14,621 nt of DNA from an uncultured Lachnospiraceae bacterium (GCA_905235345.1 CAJOLO010000034.1:1-14621); one strand, 5' to 3'; positions 6,564 through 13,521 are shown, counted from the stretch's first letter. Translations and numbers: made by a program. Notes: generated from the letters alone by a model not told the origin.

Positions 6564-9293
6564 TTACCTTGGCACCTCTACCATCTCATAAGCTTCTATT
6601 GCGTCATCCTCTCTAAGGTCATTAAAGTCCTCAAGAACGATTCCACACTCAAAGCCGTTCTTCACTTCTTTTACATCATCCTTATATCGTTTCAGTGATG
6701 CAATAGGTCCCTCATATATCTGTTCCTCATCCCTGGTAACACGTACAGATGAGCCACGTCTGATAAGACCATCAAGAACAAAACAGCCTGCAATAGTACC
6801 AACACCTGACGCCTTAAATGTCTGACGAACAATAAGATGTCCTGTTACCTGTTCCTCAAATATAGGATCAAGAATACCCTTCATAGCTGCCTCAATATCA
6901 GCTATCGCATCATAGATAACCTTATAAAGTCTAAGATCAACCTTCTCTCGTTCTGAAAGTTCCTTGGCTTGAGCATCAGGTCTTACATTAAATCCTATAA
7001 TAATTGCATTAGATGCAGATGCAAGAGTAACATCTGATTCATTAATTGCTCCGACACCCGCATGTATTATCTTAATAACAACCTCTTCATTAGAAAGCTT
7101 AAGTAAGCTTTGCTTAACAGCTTCAACAGATCCCTGTACATCAGCTTTAACAACAAGATTGAGTTCCTTAACATTACCTGCCTGAATCTGTGTAAACAAA
7201 TCATCCAAAGACATCTTAACCTTAGTCTCTGCAAGAAGCTTTTCTTTATCCACGGCTATAAATGTTTCTGCCATAGATCTTGCTTCCTTCTCGTTCTTTG
7301 TAGCTACAAAAATATCTCCGGCAGCCGGAACATCATGAAGACCAAGAATCTCGACAGGTGTAGAAGGACCTGCTTCACTTACCTCCTGGCCCTTATCATT
7401 GATCATTGCTCTTATATGCCCATAAGCCTTTCCTACCGAAATGGTCTCACCCTTTTTTAGTGTACCCTTCTGAACTAACACAGTCGCTACCGAACCTCTT
7501 CCCTTATCAATCTCAGCCTCTATAACTATACCTCTTGCCTTTCTGTTCGGATTAGCCTTAAGTTCAAGAACCTCAGCAGTTAACAGTATCATTTCGAGAA
7601 GGTTATCAATACCTTCCTTGGTATGTGCAGATACAGGGCAGAACACCGTTGATCCTCCCCAATCCTCTGCAACAAGTTCATATTCCATGAGCTCCTGCTT
7701 AACTCTGTCTACATTGGCACTCTCTTTATCGATTTTGTTAACCGCAACAATTATCTCAATACCTGCAGCTTTAGCATGGTTAATAGCCTCGATAGTCTGT
7801 GGCATAACACCATCATCTGCCGCAACAACAAGGATTGCGATATCTGTCGACTGAGCACCACGCATACGCATTGCTGTAAATGCTTCATGTCCCGGAGTAT
7901 CTAAGAATGTAATCTGCTGACCATCAACATCTACGGTATATGCACCAATATGCTGTGTGATTCCTCCGGCCTCGCCTGATGTAACAGAAGTCTCTCTAAT
8001 TGCATCGAGTAAAGATGTCTTACCATGATCGACGTGACCCATTACGCAGACAACCGGCGGACGTTCTTTAAGTAATGATTCATCCTCTTCTTCCTCACGA
8101 AGCATCTCTTCGATAACATCTACTTTAACTTCTTCCTCTGCAATACAGTTATACTCCAAAGCAATCTCTGCTGCCTTATCAAAGTCAAGGTCTGTATTAA
8201 CCGTAACAATTTCTCCCGCCATGAACATCTTCTTGATAAGCTGTGATGCCGGCACCTTCAATTTATCAGCAAGATCACGTACTGACAGAACTTCAGGAAG
8301 CTCTATTGTACGAATCACAGGTTCGGCAGGCTCCTCCTTTTTAGGCTTTGGTTGAGGTTTGTTAACCGGTTTTGTTCCCTTTACCGTAAAATGCTCATTA
8401 TTACTCTTCTTACGATTTCTCTTTCTGCTGTCGCCATCCTCAAACTGAGACGTCTTATCTCTTTCTCTCTTATCCTTATGTCTTTCCATACGGTCTCTAT
8501 CCATAGAAGCACGATCCATCGGTGCGGGCATGGAAATTCTTTCATCTCTTCTGTCTCGTCTTCCACCATTATTACCCAATTCCCGTCTGTCGCCATCTCT
8601 TCTGACACCACGGTCACCATCTCGTCTCTCTCCTGATGGCCTGCCGCCACGGTCATCTCTTCTGACAGGGCGATCTCCGTCTCGTCTTGGTCGATCTCCG
8701 TCTCGCCTCTCACCATCTCTTCTGACAGGACGATCTCCGTCCCGTCTTACAGGGCGATCTCCGTCTCGCCTCTCACCATCTCTTCTGACAGGACGATCTC
8801 CGTCTCGTCTTACAGGGCGGTCTCCGTCTCGTCTCTCACCATCTCTTCTGACAGGACGGTCTCCGTCTCGTCTCGGGCGATCTCCGTCTCGTCTTGCAGG
8901 GCGGTCTCCGTCTCGTCTCTCACCATCTCTTCTGACAGGACGGTCTCCGTCTCGCCTTACAGGGCGGTCTCCGTCTTGTCTCTCAGAATCCACTCTGATT
9001 GGACTATCTATTATTTTCCCTCCACTCGACTTATTACTCTCATGCTGTTCAATACGACCATTTTCTTTCTTAGTCTCAACATTTCCTTTTTGCTCCTTAG
9101 GAACCGATACAGTTTTTGATGATGTTGCTGAAGTAGCACCTTTCAAATTATTTATTACTTTTTCAGCATCTTCATCCGACACCGAACTCATGTGATTTTT
9201 CACTTCAACACCATTATTTTTCAAAAACTCTATTATCTCTTTACTATCTTTATTTATACTCTTCGCTAATTCATACACTCTGACTTTTGCCAA
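6564..9293 (-). CDS. infB: Translation initiation factor IF-2 with large repeat linker (909 aa)
   Basis: IF2 is the GTPase that brings fMet-tRNA to the 30S subunit and promotes 50S joining. Order: IF2_N module 1 (about 1-50, VRVYELAKSINKDSKEIIEF), a charged linker (51-330), IF2_N module 2 (about 335-390, SVRDLADKLKVPASQLIKKM), G domain with GHVDHGKTS (419-427), DTPGHEAF (465-472) and NKID (519-522), then domains II-IV ending in the initiator-tRNA-binding C2 domain. The linker holds about 130 residues of RRDGDRPV/RRDGE repeats, making the protein longer than many homologues. The start is TTG at 9293: GGAGGTG lies 7 nt upstream and the product begins at the expected MAKVRVYELA. The ribosome site overlaps the last ylxQ codons, implying translational coupling. 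Confidence 0.98.
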   Translation of the reverse strand: MAKVRVYELAKSINKDSKEIIEFLKNNGVEVKNHMSSVSDEDAEKVINNLKGATSATSSKTVSVPKEQKGNVETKKENGRIEQHESNKSSGGKIIDSPIRVDSERQDGDRPVRRDGDRPVRRDGERRDGDRPARRDGDRPRRDGDRPVRRDGERRDGDRPVRRDGDRPVRRDGERRDGDRPVRRDGDRPVRRDGERRDGDRPRRDGDRPVRRDDRGGRPSGERRDGDRGVRRDGDRRELGNNGGRRDRRDERISMPAPMDRASMDRDRMERHKDKRERDKTSQFEDGDSRKRNRKKSNNEHFTVKGTKPVNKPQPKPKKEEPAEPVIRTIELPEVLSVRDLADKLKVPASQLIKKMFMAGEIVTVNTDLDFDKAAEIALEYNCIAEEEVKVDVIEEMLREEEEDESLLKERPPVVCVMGHVDHGKTSLLDAIRETSVTSGEAGGITQHIGAYTVDVDGQQITFLDTPGHEAFTAMRMRGAQSTDIAILVVAADDGVMPQTIEAINHAKAAGIEIIVAVNKIDKESANVDRVKQELMEYELVAEDWGGSTVFCPVSAHTKEGIDNLLEMILLTAEVLELKANPNRKARGIVIEAEIDKGRGSVATVLVQKGTLKKGETISVGKAYGHIRAMINDKGQEVSEAGPSTPVEILGLHDVPAAGDIFVATKNEKEARSMAETFIAVDKEKLLAETKVKMSLDDLFTQIQAGNVKELNLVVKADVQGSVEAVKQSLLKLSNEEVVIKIIHAGVGAINESDVTLASASNAIIIGFNVRPDAQAKELSEREKVDLRLYKVIYDAIADIEAAMKGILDPIFEEQVTGHLIVRQTFKASGVGTIAGCFVLDGLIRRGSSVRVTRDEEQIYEGPIASLKRYKDDVKEVKNGFECGIVLEDFNDLREDDAIEAYEMVEVPR
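8583..8975 (-). repeat. In-frame tandem repeat array in infB (RRDGDRPV units)
   Basis: Residues 107-237 of IF2 are built of octads RRDGDRPV with RRDGE spacers; the clearest higher-order unit is RRDGE-RRDGDRPV-RRDGDRPV, 21 codons or 63 bp, seen about four times. Copies differ by synonymous changes and small losses of one residue (RRDGDRP without V). The segment alternates Arg and Asp, so it is a near-neutral polyampholyte expected to be disordered. The plus strand shows a long open frame here only because of the repeat. Confidence 0.93.
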
Positions 9294-9296
9294 ATC

Positions 9297-9620
9297 TTAC
9301 ACCTCCAAATTATCCAATAAATCAATCTGTTTCTTCACAGCATTCGCAAGTCCATCATCAACAACTGCAAGACTTGCCCGAAATTCCTTTCCACATGCAT
9401 TCCCCAGACCTGTCTTATCTGCAAAAAAACATATCGATGTCTGATAGTAATCACACATGTTTTGAAACTTCTTTTTCGTGTTATCTGATGCATCCTCTGC
9501 TACAATTACCAGGTATGCTTTTCCTTCCTTCACAGCCTTTTCTGTGGAGAATTCTCCTGTAACAATCTTGCCTGCCTTAGTTGCAATTCCAATCATCGAC
9601 AGGGCTTTATTCTGCTTCAA
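9297..9620 (-). CDS. ylxQ: YlxQ, L7Ae-family RNA-binding protein (107 aa)
   Basis: YlxQ proteins have the L7Ae/L30e fold that in related proteins binds kink-turn RNA; their cellular role is not established. The opening ALSMIGIATKAGKIVTGEF and the strand KAYLVIVAEDASDNTKKKF are family features. The length is normal. The start is TTG at 9620 with AAGGAG 10 nt upstream; the first ATG (codon 9) would cut the conserved first helix. The TTG lies inside ylxR, giving a 14-nt overlap, and the stop codon at 9297 is 4 nt ahead of the infB start. The three genes ylxR-ylxQ-infB are therefore tightly packed and probably coupled. Confidence 0.92.
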   Translation of the reverse strand: MKQNKALSMIGIATKAGKIVTGEFSTEKAVKEGKAYLVIVAEDASDNTKKKFQNMCDYYQTSICFFADKTGLGNACGKEFRASLAVVDDGLANAVKKQIDLLDNLEV

Positions 9621-9879
9621 TGTCCATCAGCTCCTTCTTCAACCGATCATAAATATCCGCATCGATGGACATTTTAAAAGATCGTTCCAAACCTTTTGAC
9701 TTAACAGCTTTATTAAAGCAATCCTCACTCAAATGCAAATATGCGCCGCGACCGTTTTCTTTACCTGTAATATCAGTCTTAATTTCTCCGTCCTTGTTTT
9801 TAACAATTCTAAGCATCTGTTTTTTCGGAATTAATTCTCCGCATCCTATACATTTTCTAATTGGTGCTTTCTTTGCCAT
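9607..9879 (-). CDS. rnpM: YlxR/RnpM, DUF448 RNase P modulator (90 aa)
   Basis: This is the YlxR (DUF448) family, recently renamed RnpM in Bacillus for binding RNase P RNA and modulating its activity (established knowledge, from memory). Visible hallmarks are IRKCIGCGE (7-15) with a CxxC pair at Cys10/Cys13, GRGAYLH (43-49) and Cys54 in SEDCFNKAVKSKGLERSF. The length matches the family. ATG at 9879 has a modest ribosome site (AGGATG). It follows nusA after 173 nt and overlaps ylxQ by 14 nt. The nusA-ylxR-ylxQ-infB order is conserved across Firmicutes. Confidence 0.95.
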   Translation of the reverse strand: MAKKAPIRKCIGCGELIPKKQMLRIVKNKDGEIKTDITGKENGRGAYLHLSEDCFNKAVKSKGLERSFKMSIDADIYDRLKKELMDIEAE

Positions 9880-9957
9880 CTCATCACATCCTATTTACTA
9901 TCATATATATTAAAATCATAACGATTCCAGCCTGACTCCTGCAAGACTTAGTGCAAT

Positions 9958-9990
9958 ATCCGAATCAGCTTATGCTTAAATCTTTCGGAT
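9958..9990 (-). other. Inverted repeat between nusA and ylxR
   Basis: ATCCGAA (9958-9964) pairs perfectly with TTCGGAT (9984-9990) around a 19-nt loop. No T-run follows. The loop contains a sequence very like the loop of the infB-rbfA hairpin (TAAGCATAAGCTGA on the minus strand here; TAAGCATAGCTGA on the plus strand there). Confidence 0.4.
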
Positions 9991-10052
9991 TCAAATCATA
10001 GGCACATCCGCAAGGAGCTTATATAAATATTTCATACTTTTAACATACACAT

Positions 10053-11159
10053 TTATTCATCAGAGTCATTCTTTGAATCATCGTCCGTGTAATCCTCATC
10101 TTCTTCATTGTCATGATAGCCTTCGTCATCATATTCATCACGATATTCTTCATCATCATATCCATCGCGATAACCTTCTTCGTCATCATATCCATCACGA
10201 TATTCTTCATCATCATATTCATCGCGATAGCCTTCTTCATCATATCCATCGCGATAACCTTCTTCGTCGTCATATCCATCACGATATTCTTCGTCATCAT
10301 ATCCATCGCGATAGCCTTCTTCGTCATCATATTCGTCGCGATATTCATCATCATTATAATCATCGCGATAGCTATCCCTATAATCTTCAAAACCATCTCC
10401 GACGGCATAATCATATTCATAATCATCATCATATGCATCCAATGCCTGAGATTCGCTTTTAATATCTATTTTATATCCGGTAAGCCTTGCTGCCAAACGT
10501 GCATTCTGCCCCTCTTTACCAATAGCAAGTGAAAGCTTATCATCAGGAACAATAACTTTTGCACTCTTTTCGCCTTCGTTTACGCGGACAGATATCACCT
10601 CTGAAGGACTTAATGCATTTTCAATATAAATCGCAGGATTTTCATCCCATGTAATAATATCTATTTTCTCACCGAAAAGATCGTCAACAATATTATTCAC
10701 ACGATTACCATTCTTACCCACACAAGCTCCCAACGCATCCACATTAGGATCATTCGACCACACCGCGATCTTTGATCTGGATCCCGGTTCTCTGGAAATT
10801 GATTTGATTTCAACAATTCCATCCGAAATTTCAGTTACTTCTTTTTCCAGAAGACGCTTTACAAGATCCTTATGAGTTCTTGAAACAACAACCTTTGGTC
10901 CCTTAGAGCCTTTATTCTTTTTTTGCTTACCTTCTTTTTCATTATTGTCCTGATTATCATTGGATGGCTGTTTAACATCTACTACATATAACTTTATGCG
11001 ATCCTTAGGACGATAATGTTCTGTTTTCACCTGCTCACTTTCCATCAACAATACATCCATCTTATCTTCCAAATTAATTGATATGTTATTGCCGACATAT
11101 CTTTGAACAACACCTGTTACAATATCTTTTTCTTTTTCAAGAAAATATTCATATAGCAA
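10053..11159 (-). CDS. nusA: NusA, C-terminal portion: S1, KH1, KH2 and acidic repeat tail (frame broken from its N-terminus)
   Basis: NusA binds RNA polymerase and nascent RNA to control pausing, termination and antitermination. This piece holds the S1 domain (about 12-95, GVVQRYVGNNISINL), KH1 with GKNG (148-151) and KH2 with IGKEGQNARLAARLTGY (213-229), then an acidic tail. Homologous sequence (IATTHARNIIIQKIKEEEKR) continues upstream in this frame to about 11219, so the TTG at 11159 is only a nominal start; no convincing ribosome site precedes it. The S1 domain carries an unusual lysine/asparagine-rich insert (about 64-88, KEGKQKKNKGSKGP). The tail (240-368) is Tyr/Asp/Glu-rich tandem repeats. 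The frame differs from that of the N-terminal part, see 11216-11224. Identity of the gene is certain; whether a functional protein is made is not. Confidence 0.93.
   Translation of the reverse strand: MLYEYFLEKEKDIVTGVVQRYVGNNISINLEDKMDVLLMESEQVKTEHYRPKDRIKLYVVDVKQPSNDNQDNNEKEGKQKKNKGSKGPKVVVSRTHKDLVKRLLEKEVTEISDGIVEIKSISREPGSRSKIAVWSNDPNVDALGACVGKNGNRVNNIVDDLFGEKIDIITWDENPAIYIENALSPSEVISVRVNEGEKSAKVIVPDDKLSLAIGKEGQNARLAARLTGYKIDIKSESQALDAYDDDYEYDYAVGDGFEDYRDSYRDDYNDDEYRDEYDDEEGYRDGYDDEEYRDGYDDEEGYRDGYDEEGYRDEYDDEEYRDGYDDEEGYRDGYDDEEYRDEYDDEGYHDNEEDEDYTDDDSKNDSDE
10113..10397 (-). repeat. In-frame acidic tandem repeats at the NusA C-terminus
   Basis: About 95 residues consist of variants of EEGYRDGYDD and EEYRDEYDD; a 19-residue (57-bp) double unit recurs. 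Copies vary mainly at synonymous sites and at Gly/Glu before the Tyr. The segment is strongly acidic and Tyr-rich, predicted disordered. It replaces the C-terminal region after KH2, where some NusA proteins carry acidic repeat domains of unrelated sequence. Confidence 0.93.
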
Positions 11160-11176
11160 TCTTTTTTCTTCTTCTT

Positions 11177-11509
11177 TTATCTTCTGAATAATAATATTTC
11201 TGGCATGAGTTGTCGCAATGTTACAGAAACAGAAACTGTATCTCCTATATTATATTGCGGACTTATCATTCGTGCATTCTCTAAGGATATTTCAATAGCA
11301 TTATCCTCAACATTTTCCACCACTGTCTTTGCTGCAAAAACATTCATTTCTCCGGTTTCACGATTCATCTGAACACTGGCATTCTCATTCTTGCCATAAT
11401 ATTTGTTATAAGCATCACATATTCCTTTTTCAATTGAATCAATAATTACATCCTTTGAAATACCTTTCTCCTTCTCAAGCTGCTCTAATGAAAGCATTAA
11501 CTCTGTCAT
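11177..11509 (-). CDS. nusA: NusA, N-terminal portion (broken frame, 110 aa)
   Basis: The N-terminal domain of NusA contacts the RNA polymerase beta-flap and RNA exit channel. MTELMLSLEQLEKEKGISKD and IEKGICDAYNKYYG are the expected opening, continuing through the beta-rich part to NIGDTVSVSVT (about residue 96). After that the sequence LRQLMPEILLFRR is out of frame and ends at TAA; the proper continuation IATTHAR lies one base back. ATG at 11509 follows AGGAGGAAT, a strong ribosome site. The 181-nt gap to rimP contains only small weak inverted repeats and no convincing promoter. Confidence 0.92.
   Translation of the reverse strand: MTELMLSLEQLEKEKGISKDVIIDSIEKGICDAYNKYYGKNENASVQMNRETGEMNVFAAKTVVENVEDNAIEISLENARMISPQYNIGDTVSVSVTLRQLMPEILLFRR
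11216..11224 (-). pseudogene. nusA: Frame break and missing codons inside nusA
   Basis: At GTA-ACA-TTG the N-terminal frame ends its homology, and AC-ATT-GCG opens the C-terminal frame, a shift of one base. In typical NusA a segment like VTPKDFGRIA runs here; the residues equivalent to PKDFGR are absent. A deletion of 3n+1 nt, most simply 19 nt, explains both. No slippery heptamer is visible. Confidence 0.8.
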
Positions 11510-11690
11510 TTTTTATTCCTCCTATATAAAGTTTCGCATCATTAATATGCTTCGATGCTGTTTCATTTATCGTATCTCCTCTTTCGTTTCGATACTATTT
11601 ATGTTTTACATTTTTATAAGCACATCACTCGCCACCTAGTGTTCTGTACGCTTAAAGTGGGGATATCTTCCATCTAATATACATATAATA

Positions 11691-12164
11691 TTAAAATTCA
11701 ATATATAATCTTGCGAGTGATATATTGCTACGAACAATTTCCATCGTATCCCCCTCTTCTGTAATTACTGTTATATTATTAGAATCATACGCTGACAACT
11801 CAGCGATGAATTCCTTATTCTTATATCCTTCTATCGGTTTAAACAATTTAATTTCGATAAGCTTACCAAGATTTCGTTCAAAATCCTTATCCTTTTTCAG
11901 TGGGCGAAGCAATCCGGGTGAACTTACTTCCAAAATATATGCATCCTTGAATTCATTGTCGTACTTATCTAACTTAGGACTTAGAAGACGACTGACTTCT
12001 ACACAATCATCAATAGTAATCCCACCTTCTTTATCTGCATACACTCTCAAATAATAATTCGGTCCCTCCTTAACATACTCCACATCAACCAGTTCAAATC
12101 CAAATTGATCAATAATAGGAAGTACCAATTCTTCACAGGTTTCTTCAATCTCTTTCTTTGTCAT
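11691..12164 (-). CDS. rimP: Ribosome maturation factor RimP (157 aa)
   Basis: RimP assists 30S assembly, notably incorporation of S12 and pseudoknot formation. The N-terminal alpha/beta domain runs about 1-85 with FELVDVEYVKEGPNYYLRVY and GGITIDDCVEVSR; the signature SSPGLLRPL is at 81-89, followed by KDKDFERNLGK. The C-terminal SH3-like barrel ends NISLARLYIEF. Length is typical. ATG at 12164 follows AAAGGTGG with a 6-nt spacer. It is the first gene of the nusA-infB operon, as usual in bacteria; the operon promoter should lie in 12165-12298, where I find no clear -35/-10 pair. Confidence 0.97.
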   Translation of the reverse strand: MTKKEIEETCEELVLPIIDQFGFELVDVEYVKEGPNYYLRVYADKEGGITIDDCVEVSRLLSPKLDKYDNEFKDAYILEVSSPGLLRPLKKDKDFERNLGKLIEIKLFKPIEGYKNKEFIAELSAYDSNNITVITEEGDTMEIVRSNISLARLYIEF

Positions 12165-12186
12165 CTAAAACCACCTTTACCATTTT

Positions 12187-12283
12187 AACAGACTATCCCC
12201 TATCACAATATGTTTACCACCGTAAAATATGTCTGTTCATGACAGAGCATAGCAGACATATATCATATACAAATGTCTGTTCA
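12187..12283 (-). repeat. Short repeat cluster and 9-bp hairpin in the rimP leader
   Basis: ATGTCTGTTCA occurs twice as a direct repeat (12229-12239, 12273-12283). ATATGTCTG (12227-12235) also pairs perfectly with CAGACATAT (12253-12261) around a 17-nt loop, and AACAGAC (12187-12193) is a further inverted partial copy. A smaller stem, TCTGT/ACAGA (12232-12236 with 12242-12246), is incompatible with the large one. This could be an operator cluster or a leader with alternative folds; function unknown. Confidence 0.42.
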
Positions 12284-12289
12284 CTGCTA

Positions 12290-12323
12290 CCATAGAAAGA
12301 GAGTGGACATGTTGCCCACTCTC
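12290..12323 (-). terminator. Terminator-like hairpin after mreB
   Basis: GAGAGTGG / CCACTCTC (12299-12306 with 12316-12323), 8 bp with a 9-nt loop, followed on the minus strand by TTTCTATGG. The T-tract is short, so termination may be partial. It lies 64 nt after the mreB stop and separates mreB from rimP. Confidence 0.57.
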
Positions 12324-12387
12324 CTAAAAATCAATATGCTACTTTATTAAGATATCACTAATCAATAAAAAATGCAAGTATAAAATA

Positions 12388-13371
12388 CTATTTATTATTG
12401 TAATTAACTGATTTACCCGCACCCATAACAACAGCTTCCAATGCCGTAGGAGCAACCAGAGCACGGATTCCGGTACTTTCCTCTACCAGTTTATCCATAC
12501 CATATATCAAACTCCCGCCGCCTGTAAGTACAATACCATGTTCCGCAATATCAGCTACAAGCTCAGGTGGAGATATCTCCAAAACATTATGTATCGTATC
12601 AAGAATCTGTGCAGTAACCTCTGCAAATGCCTCAATCGTTTCCTCGGAAGAAACAATAATTCTTGCCGGGAATCCTGTGACAAGGTCTCTTCCTTTGACC
12701 TCCATAGTAACAGGTTCTTCCCGTGGATATACAGAACCAACAGCAATCTTAATTCGCTCAGCTGTAGGCTCTCCAATCAACAGATTATATGTTCTGCGAA
12801 TATATTTTATAATAGCATCATTATAATCATCTCCGGCAAGCTTTAAGGAATTGCTCTCAACAATACCTCCTAAAGAAATCACCGCAACATCGCTCGTCCC
12901 ACCGCCTATGTCAACAATCATAGTACCCCTTGGCATTGCAATATCAATATCAGCACCAATTGCCGCAGCAATAGGCTCTTCCATTATATCAACATGTTTA
13001 GCACCGGTGTTATAAACAGCATCCTCAACTGCCCTTCTCTCCACCTCCGTGACTCCGCTGGGAACACATACACATATTCGCGGTCTTGAGAACATTTTCT
13101 TCTTTTGCATAGCTGTCTCTATAAAAGCTTTAAGCATTCTCTCCGTAACGGTAAAATCCGATATAACTCCCTGTTTTAAAGGTCTTATCACCTCAATATT
13201 ATCAGGAGCCTTTCCCATCATCTGTTTAGCTTTATTGCCGATAGCTATAAGTCTTTTTGATTTCTTTTCAAATGCAACAACAGACGGCTGGTTAATAACT
13301 ATCCCTTTCCCCTTAACATATACAAGAACATTAGCTGTTCCCAAATCTATTCCAATATCCATATCAAACAT
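12388..13371 (-). CDS. mreB: MreB/Mbl family rod-shape actin homologue (327 aa)
   Basis: MreB-type actins form membrane-associated filaments that guide lateral wall synthesis. The actin ATPase motifs are all present: phosphate-1 GIDLGTAN (7-14), EEPIAAAIG (131-139), phosphate-2 DIGGGTSD (154-161) and the adenosine motif LTGGGSLIYG (282-291). The N-terminus (DIGIDLGTANVLVYVKGKGI) and DFTVTERMLK look closer to Bacillus Mbl than MreB, so the subtype is open. I start at ATG 13371, with GGAGG 8 nt upstream; an in-frame start at 13398 would begin before this site. It is monocistronic as far as visible: no mreC or mreD follows, a hairpin lies downstream and a candidate promoter upstream. Confidence 0.96.
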   Translation of the reverse strand: MFDMDIGIDLGTANVLVYVKGKGIVINQPSVVAFEKKSKRLIAIGNKAKQMMGKAPDNIEVIRPLKQGVISDFTVTERMLKAFIETAMQKKKMFSRPRICVCVPSGVTEVERRAVEDAVYNTGAKHVDIMEEPIAAAIGADIDIAMPRGTMIVDIGGGTSDVAVISLGGIVESNSLKLAGDDYNDAIIKYIRRTYNLLIGEPTAERIKIAVGSVYPREEPVTMEVKGRDLVTGFPARIIVSSEETIEAFAEVTAQILDTIHNVLEISPPELVADIAEHGIVLTGGGSLIYGMDKLVEESTGIRALVAPTALEAVVMGAGKSVNYNNK

Positions 13372-13433
13372 TCTTTTTTCCTCCGTATGATACTTCACAT
13401 TAACAAATATATGATTCCTGTTAAAGAAATAAC

Positions 13434-13462
13434 CATATATAATTATGTCATTATTTTCTCAA
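13434..13462 (-). promoter_or_regulatory. Candidate mreB promoter
   Basis: The minus strand has TTGAGA (13462-13457), a 17-nt spacer, and TATATG (13439-13434), about 63 nt ahead of the mreB ATG and just after the upstream gene's terminator. The -35 is a good match, the -10 moderate; the region is very AT-rich and another pair (TTGATA with ATAATT) is possible. Confidence 0.42.
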
Positions 13463-13470
13463 TTATCAAT

Positions 13471-13521
13471 AATATCAAAAAATACAGAAAAAACAATAGT
13501 AAAATTGTTTTTTCTGTATTT
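13471..13521 (-). terminator. Strong intrinsic terminator after the AAA+-like gene
   Basis: Perfect 18-bp stem: 13480-13497 with 13504-13521, 6-nt loop, followed on the minus strand by TTTTGATATT. It begins 17 nt after the stop at 13539 and isolates that gene from mreB. Confidence 0.92.

Noticed and set aside
8530..9195. Plus-strand open frame of 221 codons rich in SPSRL/LTGR
   Set aside because: It is the complement of the infB RRDGDRPV repeat; the lack of stops follows from the repeat, and there is no ribosome site or homology.
10073..10532. Plus-strand frames rich in His/Ile over the nusA tail, and a Met-rich minus-strand frame (10040-10438)
   Set aside because: Low-complexity shadows of the acidic NusA repeat in other frames; no start signals.
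11216..11224. Programmed -1 ribosomal frameshift in nusA
   Set aside because: No slippery heptamer or downstream stem is visible, and conserved residues are physically missing at the junction.
11510..11690. Small inverted repeats GCATC/GATGC and GTATC/GATAC in the rimP-nusA gap
   Set aside because: Five-base stems with 13-14 nt loops are expected by chance in this AT-rich gap.
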